Below, in pieces: positions 57,015 to 64,000 of a stretch of DNA of 64,000 nt; position 1 is the stretch's first letter, and every line of letters begins with the position of its first letter. Source of the stretch: Isoetes taiwanensis (Eukaryota > Streptophyta > Lycopodiopsida > Isoetales > Isoetaceae); NCBI GenBank assembly GCA_021234155.1, contig JAJEKV010000054.1, forward strand, positions 3,135,622-3,199,621, given 5' to 3'. A program made the translations under genes and the position numbers. The notes below the pieces were generated by a model that saw nothing but the letters and a program-made list of their open reading frames with translations, had not been told where the DNA came from and made no database searches.

Positions 57015-57170
57015 GGCACCTCCAAATTATAGTTTTGCTTTCTACACATAAGATCTCAATACCTTAAGATATAAGGGCACATAATTATGCACATGCAAAT
57101 GTTAGAAACTGTCATGACATATTGATTAGATTTGAGCATATGCAATTTAGAGAGGGGGCATTGTACATTA

Positions 57171-57323
57171 ACACCTTGCCTACTTAGAATATACTTACTC
57201 TTTGTTTGATTAAGGTCGGAAACTCTTTATCGGGATTTTCTCCTAGATCCTTGAGTTGGATCAAGAAGCATTGTACATTAACACCTTGCCTACTTAGAAT
57301 ATACTTACTCTTTGTTTGATTAA
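57171..57323. repeat. Direct repeats with ATTGTACATTAACACCTTGC
   Basis: A 54-base phrase is repeated exactly at 57171 and 57269. A second pair around CATTGTGGTTTTCCTTTGTT lies near 57541 and 57639. Both pairs fall upstream of the Helitron end. Confidence 0.85.
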
Positions 57324-57929
57324 CAACCACAAATACTTTGGCACTTTTAAATCTCCATATTCATACACCTTTTAGTTGGAAACCCTGGTATCGCGATTTT
57401 CTCCTTGATCCCTGAGTTGGATCAAGAAGCACATAGGGGATTGCTCGCCTTATAATTTTATGCATGCTTTAGTTTTGATCTCAGTATGTCGATCTCGAGA
57501 CATGTTTTTGTTTTGCTTACTACTGGCAGAATTGGATCTTATTGTGGTTTTCCTTTGTTCTCAATGAAGCTCATCCATTGTGGTTGTGCTTATGAAAATT
57601 TAAGCTCCCATACGTTGTGCTCACTACTGGCAAACTTGGATTTCATTGTGGTTTTCCTTTGTTCTCAATGAAGTTTATCCATTGTTGTAGTGCTTATGGA
57701 AATATGTGCGCTCAATAGATATCAATGCTTGATATAATTTGAGAATTTGTATGAAAAAACCACCATTCTCTATGACTCAATTCATAAGAGTAAAGTTGTT
57801 GAACTCCACATCAAATCTCAACTTCCATTGGATGATGCTATATAAATCCCATTTCAAAATCTTAGACATTGCTAAGGTTTAGTTACATGATGACGTCTAT
57901 TTCCCATTTCTTGACAAATCGTTACCAAA

Positions 57930-57957
57930 GCCCGGCAACGCCGGGCACCATAACTAG
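57930..57957 (+). mobile_element. Helitron 3' end
   Basis: GCCCGGCAACGCCGGGC (7-bp GC stem, AAC loop) is followed by ACCATAA and CTAG at 57954-57957, then T. This is the diagnostic Helitron terminus. The body lies upstream; the 5' end was not found. Confidence 0.8.
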
Positions 57958-58476
57958 TATGTATTAATTCTATTGTTTATTTAAAATATATATATATAAG
58001 AACAGCTTAGGCCCCATGAGTTATGAGTCTCTCCTCTTTAACATCTCTTCTTCCATTGACTCTCGTGTTGCCTTTTATTTTTTTGGCTTACAAACCCATG
58101 TCCAATGCTTCTATTGCACCTTGTGTGGCAGTAGTCATAGTGTCATTTATTAATGTCGTAGATCAATGTCCAAAGAATGCAGATACTTCTGATATTTGCA
58201 GATAATTTTTTAGTGTGGTTTAATCGTCCACGCTATTGCCAATTGCAACATGTAGGAACAATGTTGCTAGAAACAAACTTATCTAAAACAAAGACTGTAG
58301 TACTTAATGAAAAAAGATCTTCGTTGAAAATCATGGAAAATCATTGGTTTAATGTCGCATGCTTAGGAACGTATTTTGTAATGTTTCAAACCAACACAAA
58401 TTCACTACTAAGCGAAGAACCATAATCAAACGTTGGACATTAATAGCGGATCTATTCACACAGGTTTGGAACCAAA

Positions 58477-58519
58477 GAAATGTTCGGGGAGGCCTTGGCC
58501 GCCGCGATAAATTTCTTGT
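58477..58519 (+). repeat. Short hairpin repeat H, copy 2
   Basis: AAAGAAATGTTCGGGGAGGC then CTTGGCCGCCGCGATAAATTTCTTG. Outer arms AAGAAAT/ATTTCTT pair; inner GC stem is partly disrupted. Confidence 0.75.
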
Positions 58520-59207
58520 GTCATTAATTATTTTTGGGTTGTTGTGTAAGGAAGGTTCCAAACGTCATTGCAGTATAAGCTGGAGAGCAGTCCATTGCTA
58601 CATGATGAATATTGTAAGCTTCTTATGACTATGTGATAAGTAAATGATTGAACATTCATTTCATATGTGACAAAAGATGGAGATAACTGTTAACTACGAA
58701 TTGAAACCTTAGGTGCCAAATATATATAAGTCTTATAATTTGTAAATGCTTGATGGTGTTTTCACACACCACCAATTATAACATTTGCTCCGTTGGAAAT
58801 GGCATTTGTTGGGATGGGCATTTGTTGGGATGGGAACGAATAGTTATTCTAGTCCCTTTTTTCTTCCTTATTCGTAGTGTATGTTATCATGGCTGCATTG
58901 TTTAGGGCTTACCATTTTTATGCCTGTTGTACCTGATTGTGTGACTACAGTTTGTCTGTGGTTGTCATGATCAAAATATGCCGAGTTCCCAATAGGCAGC
59001 TGTCTTTAACAACTAGAAGTTTTCACGGGAAGCCTTAATCAAAGACCTGGAGAGCACTGAAATTTTAAAGATCTAAACGAGTTTCAATGACTAAATCCAA
59101 AATTCAATTGTGAGGAAGCACCAGCCTTGACGTGCGGGCACTAAACACAAGGCAACAAAATGCAGGTTCAAATTCTGCATGTTTTAGCATGTATAGACAA
59201 GTTGGGG
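58520..59207. other. Spacer without recognised gene
   Basis: GGCATTTGTTGGGATGG is duplicated near 58800 and 58817. A T-arm-like word GCAGGTTCAAATTCTGC at about 59162 could be the head of a SINE, but no full tRNA-like fold is seen. Confidence 0.3.
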
Positions 59208-59254
59208 AAGAGAAACGTTTGCGGCGGCCTTGGCCGCCGCGATAAGTTTCTTGT
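59208..59254 (+). repeat. Short hairpin repeat H, copy 3
   Basis: AAGAAACGTTT, a perfect 20-bp palindrome GCGGCGGCCTTGGCCGCCGC (59221-59240), then GATAAGTTTCTTG. Outer arms are AAGAAAC/GTTTCTT, a paired change from AAGAAAT/ATTTCTT in copies 1 and 2. Followed by TATACATAATGAACTTGCCA, which also occurs at 61113 without the hairpin. Confidence 0.85.
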
Positions 59255-59495
59255 ATACATAATGAACTTGCCAATTGCTCAAATAAGGAACCATGTATAA
59301 TAAGTTTTATATGCTTATGTTCCCTTAATAACCTCGCCGTCAAGTTTTAAGGCTGAGATCAGATCTCAGAGTGTTACCCACTAGTAACACATTAAAAAGT
59401 GCATAAACACCTAGTTTGTTATGCCAAATGGCTATAAAAACCTAGCTTATACGAAAACCACCACAAAATCACTATAAAACTCTCAGGCCCAGGTT

Positions 59496-59603
59496 AAACA
59501 CCCTGGAACTCAGGTGTTATGCCCTACTATAACAAACTCGGGGCCGAGTTTGTTATACCGAGTTTGTTATAGTAGGGCATAACACCCGAGTTCCAGGGTG
59601 TTT
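59496..59603. repeat. 46-bp near-perfect inverted repeat
   Basis: AAACACCCTGGAACTCAGGT...ACAAACTCGG (59496-59541) and its reverse complement at 59558-59603 differ at one position. The 16-base loop repeats CGAGTTTGTTATA. A fold-back MITE or compact palindrome. Confidence 0.92.
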
Positions 59604-59627
59604 ATTCCTCTCTTAACAAACACACGG

Positions 59628-59840
59628 CCTTGCTCCACGGCCTTGGTATTAATTATATTATCCCTTTATTAACTGTTAACATTCAACTCTAGTTTAATAT
59701 TTCATTTATCACATATGAGAGAACATCATTAATGACTCACGTCTGTAACTTATAAGCACTTGGGCCCACAAAATAAGTAGGACCAAAAGTAAATGTCAAA
59801 TGCTGCTCAAATAAGGAACTGTAGAAACTACTTACATTAC
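59628..59840 (+). repeat. Intergenic repeat R, left part of interrupted copy
   Basis: Matches 49836 onward to CTTACATTAC, then inserted DNA begins at 59841. Confidence 0.85.
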
Positions 59841-60924
59841 GATATAGAAATAGGGTCGCCATTTTTATGTGGCGTGTATTTTCGTGCTGACACGTGTCAA
59901 GTCCCATCATCATGGAATGGAAGTTGGGTCTTCCAATTCCGCTCAACTGGTTTGGCCGGTTACCATAGTTCTTTGTCATTGTTTTTTAGTGTCACACCTT
60001 TTTAAATATCAAATGAGATCGCAATCAGATGAAACAAGAAGCAAATCAAAGATTTAGATACAAATTGACATCAAAAAAGCTATGCATAGTAACACAGATT
60101 GAAATACATCACGCTCTACAATGTCTCAACCCAACATCATTCCTATTTATTCATCCATTTTTGCCTAACAATAGAGCATAGGCACATAAACAAAATTTCA
60201 AACATGGGCAGGAACAGAAATCCATCATTTTTTCGAAGCTGCATCAGAATCAAGCTTCGTTCCAAGCGTTGTCCAAATCACAGCCTTGCCAAGGCTACAA
60301 CTACGCAAAGCTGGGTTTTGAAGAGGATCCAAAGTCGTCAATAATGCTATAAAAATGGCAGTGCATTTGGCAACACCTCAATGGCAAAAAACTCAGCATG
60401 CAACTTCACTTGCAGACTCGCAAACACCCACGGATGTTAAATCTGAACAAAAAACTCGCCGAAATAGACTTCGATTCATGTAACTACCTGCAAAACTAAG
60501 AAGAATCTTAAATGACGAAAATAATCCTTGCAAAATCGCTTGAAAAAAAAAAAAACCTGTAGCATTTTACCCTTCTGCTCCAACTCCGGTGACGCAAGAA
60601 ACTAAGCACCAAAAGTCAAGAAACAAAACTTCAACGGCTACAAAAAGCTCCACTAAAGCAAAAAAACAAGGCACAAATGCCTTCAATACTCTTCTTCTGT
60701 CGACCCAGTGCTTGTAGGAGGTCGAGGTGGCTGTCCTGTGCGCCTCGATGCAGCCATGCAACAGAGAAAAGGGGGAAAAATGGCTCCCCTATTTCTATAT
60801 TGTAGGGGAAAGGACAACGGTCCCCCTTTCCGGTGCAGCCGATGACCCACTCCCAGCTACTGCCGGTCGTGGGACCCCACCGGCTACACCGGAAAGAGGT
60901 CCCCTTGTTCCTTTCCCCTATGCG
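59841..60924. mobile_element. 1.08-kb insertion in repeat R
   Basis: Comparison with the intact copy (CTTACATTACATTGTGCCTC, near 49978) shows this block is an insertion. Near its left edge is ATATAGAAATAGGGTCGCC (59842-) whose reverse complement, two mismatches in 25, is at 60776-60800. Beside the right edge is a fold-back: AGGGGAAAGGACAACGG..TTTCCGGTGCAGCC (60804-60840) against 60882-60919. No transposase is visible. Class unknown. Confidence 0.7.
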
Positions 60925-61116
60925 TTGTGCCTCCTAGTCTAATCATGTGTTGACATGTGGCAGTGATTCTTTTAAGGAATGCTTAGTATATTTTGCATTC
61001 AATTCTTGTAGACATTTACCCAAAATTCTATACATTTTCTCAACATTCTGCCCACAGAATATAATGTAAGTGGTTTTCACATAACAAAAATGTCACCTAA
61101 AGTGACATTCTTGTAT
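60925..61116 (+). repeat. Intergenic repeat R, right part of interrupted copy
   Basis: Resumes at TTGTGCCTCCTAGTCTAATC and continues to AAAGTGACATTCTTG, then TATACATAATGAACTTGCCA. Confidence 0.85.
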
Positions 61117-62339
61117 ACATAATGAACTTGCCAAGAAATGTCAAAATTTTGCTCAAATAAGGAACCATATATGATAAGTTTTATATGCTTATGTTCCCTT
61201 AACATACACACGCAAAAGTGAGTGAATTTGTTGGTTAATATGCAATTTTTGAGGGGCTTACGGGCCCTAGTTGATTTAATAACATATTTTTTATAGTTGA
61301 AATACTATTTTGGCACAATTTAATATGATATGGCGTGCAAATACGTGACACGACCTATGTGTTCCCATGCCCTTTATTCCATCATAAAGAGATTAAGTTT
61401 TGGATTGCTTATTTGAGTCTATGCCCATGCATAAGTTAATGAATTTTCTAGTTCATATGGTGGCCTTGAGGGGCTTATGGGCCCTAGTTGATCAAGAATT
61501 TTGATCTGAAAAGCTTATTTAAATATTTGGTGCATGGCTTAGGGAAGAAGACTTCCATGTCCTAGGACAACATGGTGAATTGAATTCACCAAGAACCTTT
61601 TTAATAGAGGAGGCCTATCTTGAGAGGTCTTTGGGTGGTACTGTCCTTTGGGATATTCACATAATCCCTTGGAATATGTAAGTTCATTTGCGGAACCTAA
61701 GGACGTTTAGGCACTAAAGTAATGGTTGAAAACATTTTGCCCCAACCATATCTAGATACCCTAGAAGGAGGTGGCTAGTCAACAATGATTAGATGCCATT
61801 GGAACGTACGGGAGAACAACTCCAAAAGAGGGTAGACCGCTGTCAATTTGACAGGCGTGTGACGCAGATAAATAATCACGACCATATAGGCGGTGAAGTT
61901 TGGCACAAAATAATACTAAAGTTTGTACTCTCAATAGATTAGGGTAGAGTATTAACATCATTGTGGAGGTTTTAACACAAGCAGTCACTATATGTTACGG
62001 AGTATGTATCGCGACCTGGGGAAATGGTCCATAAAAAGAACACGACCGTTGAGAAGTAGTGAAGGGTGATAGGATTAAAGCTAAAGCCATGGTCTAGAGG
62101 GGTGCTGCATGGCAGTCCCTAGTTGGTTGGGCGAAAAGAGATCCTTTCTCTAGGAAATGAGACGAGTTAAGACTTGGACACTGAAGAAAAAATAACGTGA
62201 GCTATGGTGGTCTCTATGAATTTTTACTTAACCCCAGTATATAAAGTCAAGTAAGGTATAAGATTAAGGACATAAGTGTAATGTAGATTAAGTCATGGCA
62301 GGGTCGGAAGAAATTTTATTATCACGGCATCTACCAAAG
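61117..62339. other. Gene-poor stretch
   Basis: No supported gene. The phrase GAGGGGCTTA.GGGCCCTAGTTGAT occurs twice (near 61252 and 61470), together with GTGAATTTGTTGG-like words, suggesting an old tandem duplication. Confidence 0.35.
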
Positions 62340-62630
62340 GAAATCATGACAAATGCCCTGGTCTGGATGTCTTCCATATTGAATTCTTTCAGAAGTGCTG
62401 GGACTGGTTGGAGGATGATGTATGTGATGCTTTTTGTGAGTTTCAGAGGTTTAGGTGCCTTGATAAGATTTTCGGCACAAGTTGCATTTTCCTCATTCGA
62501 AAGAGCAAGAAATCCAAGACTATTTCTGACTAGCAACCTATTACATTGCTTTCCTCTGTGTACAAGATCTTTGCTAAGACATTGGCAGAAAAAGTTCGAG
62601 ATATTGCCCGTTTGGTAGGGGGCGACGATG
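62340..62630 (+). mobile_element. LINE reverse-transcriptase fragment
   Basis: The plus frame reads PGLDVFHIEFFQKCWDWLED, then CIFLIRKSKKSKTISD, a TAG, QPITLLSSVYKIFAKTLAEK and VRDIARLVGG. This is the start of a plant LINE reverse transcriptase (PGPDGF...FFQ.CW, ..LI.K......ISD.RPI.L....YKI..K.LA). The TAG stands where Phe or another residue is expected. No downstream catalytic DD motif is readable; a dead fragment. Confidence 0.85.
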
Positions 62631-63460
62631 GGGCGACGATGGATGATCCGATGACCAGCTAAGTGCATTTCCCGAACTCCTATGGTTCCTAATACATTAG
62701 TATTCTTCCTATAAAGGATTAGATTATGTTCATCTTTCTTAGAAAATAATCTAGGTAATATACAAGCGAATGTATGCTCTGGCCGAGAAGGAACAGCTAG
62801 CTATCTGTGTATGATCACGACGTCCGAGTGCTAGATCATGACAAATGGATGTGGTAGAAAAATGTAAAATGTAAGATAGATAGTGTGCAAAAACAGGCAA
62901 CTCAAACCGGCATAATTGGAGCATAATAGGATGATGCAAACTCTTAGAGGAGGAACGTCGGGGGGGGAGGAGCTCAAGATTCCGGCGATGGGCGATTCAA
63001 AATTTCAGAGCCGTTAAGAAATAGATATAGGAATAAAATAAAATAAAATAAATAATTTGGAAAACCAAAGAATTTGGAAAATAAAGGAGATGGAACACGG
63101 CATAGTGGGGAGAGAACACCAGTCGACTGTACAGTGACAAAGGATGGGACACGTGGCGGAGACGGGATAGAAAACGTGCAGATAATAGTAAAAATATGTA
63201 AAAATATATAAAATATAAAACGTCGGGAGTTAGCGCATATGATTGGACGTGACGGATAGTAGTAATCATGACAACTACGGTAGCCATAATAATGAAAAAA
63301 TAGAGAAAATAGGAAAATGTACACATGTCAGCTAACGGGCTAGGGATATGTGGCGGGGATTAGCAGACGAAAACTCTTGTGACAGGATAGGACAAGACTG
63401 GCATTTAAGGTGGACGGCCGGAATTAAGTGGGCGGGAAATCTGACAGATTTCGTAAACCC
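62631..63460. other. Stretch upstream of the last gene
   Basis: No gene recognised. AAAATAAAATAAAATAAATAA near 63033 is simple repeat. The words ACACGTGGCGG at about 63150 and ATATGTGGCGGGG at about 63346 could be G-box-like promoter elements of the gene at 63638. Confidence 0.3.
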
Positions 63461-63637
63461 TAAATACCCTAAATTCTATATAACAGTTATAACGAAGGAA
63501 AGAGTGAGTGTGAAGACCATTCCCTAGAATTCAAGATCTCCCGGCCCCTTGAGCGCCTCAGCGCTTGAAGCTCTGGAATTTAGGCCAAACAGGAAAGCGC
63601 CAGCACGTCTCAGCCTCCGGCCCAGCTCCGAAACAAA
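63455..63637 (+). promoter_or_regulatory. Core promoter and leader of the 63638 gene
   Basis: AAACCCTAAATACCCTAAA (telo-box words) and TATA box CTATATAA at about 63476-63483 precede the ATG by about 155 bases. The leader has no upstream in-frame ATG. Confidence 0.55.
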
Positions 63638-64000
63638 ATGGACAAGGGTAAGAAAGTTCTGGTGGATATAGATGGGGAAAAGAAGATCGGCAAGAAGCGC
63701 TCCAGCTCTGGCACTCCAGGCAACCTCACGGTACCATTCAATCCAGATCTTGAGGAGCTTAATCCCTGGTGCATCTGCTTTGACAATTGTATGTGCCTAA
63801 GCAGAGGCTTGCCATCATGCATCAGTTGCGGCCGCATTCATTGTCTATACTGTGACCGAATACACCATGCACAGTCCATGCGAGATAGTGGTTATACCCT
63901 GGGATTGCTGGAAGTACTCGGAGTATTAGGCGACAAGAACGACTCAGTGAGGCGCCAAGACATGGATCGAACTATGCAGTGCTTCAACAGATTACAGGTT
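63638..64000 (+). CDS. Cysteine-rich protein, 5' part, open to the window edge
   Basis: From ATG 63638 the frame stays open for 121 codons to the end. It starts MDKGKKVLVDIDGEKKIGKK, a basic N-terminus. A compact metal-binding-looking block follows: C45-x-C47-x3-C51-x-C53-x7-C61-x2-C64-x4-C69-x2-C72-x3-H76-H77. The last part is helical (LGLLEVLGVLGDK). TATA box and leader upstream make it look like a real transcription unit. I do not recognise the family; a zinc-finger protein or the first protein of a retroelement are both possible. Confidence 0.55.
   Translation, partial: MDKGKKVLVDIDGEKKIGKKRSSSGTPGNLTVPFNPDLEELNPWCICFDNCMCLSRGLPSCISCGRIHCLYCDRIHHAQSMRDSGYTLGLLEVLGVLGDKNDSVRRQDMDRTMQCFNRLQV

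Overview
This is plant nuclear DNA: AT-rich, gene-poor, and crowded with decayed transposable elements. Spliced plant-type genes, GT-AG introns, A+T-rich TATA/telo-box promoter patches and plant transposon families all point to a land plant. The Mediator gene is divergent from flowering plants, and a transposase-like family that I associate with mosses, lycophytes and ferns is present, so a seed-free vascular plant such as a fern is my best guess. That guess is inference, not something I could test.

Only two genes look intact. MED22 (Mediator subunit 22) lies at about 16.3-17.9 kb on the + strand, and a class I LOB-domain (LBD) transcription factor lies at 47.4-48.5 kb on the - strand. A third, open to the window edge, starts at 63638 and encodes an unrecognised cysteine-rich protein. 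Several former host genes are present as broken copies: ETF-ubiquinone oxidoreductase (13.6-15.6 kb, -), a PPR protein (30.2-30.5 kb, +), a CTD/NIF-type phosphatase (32.8-33.4 kb, +) and the last exon of a P1B heavy-metal ATPase with a His/Cys-rich tail (38.1-39.0 kb, +).

Region by region: 1-13 kb is mostly unrecognised degenerate DNA with one LINE tail (4.8-6.0 kb) and a GAATCT tandem array (11.3-12.1 kb). 13.6-18.7 kb holds the ETFQO pseudogene, two unassigned exons, MED22 and a hAT fragment. 19-24 kb has fold-back elements and one CACTA-like end. 24.4-28.8 kb is a 4.37-kb element with perfect 34-bp terminal inverted repeats and repeated internal palindromes. 30-39 kb holds pseudogenes and a decayed transposase-like gene. 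39-46 kb is nested LINE, Copia-like, Helitron and CACTA material ending at 46058. 46-49 kb carries hairpin-ended repeats and the LBD gene. 49-63 kb is repeats, fold-backs, a Helitron end and LINE fragments.

The most unusual material is mobile DNA rather than host genes. It includes the palindrome-bearing TIR element, a group of short hairpin-ended elements whose junctions fall at CTTG and can be seen by comparing repeat copies, and the orphan metal-ATPase exon lying between transposon remnants.
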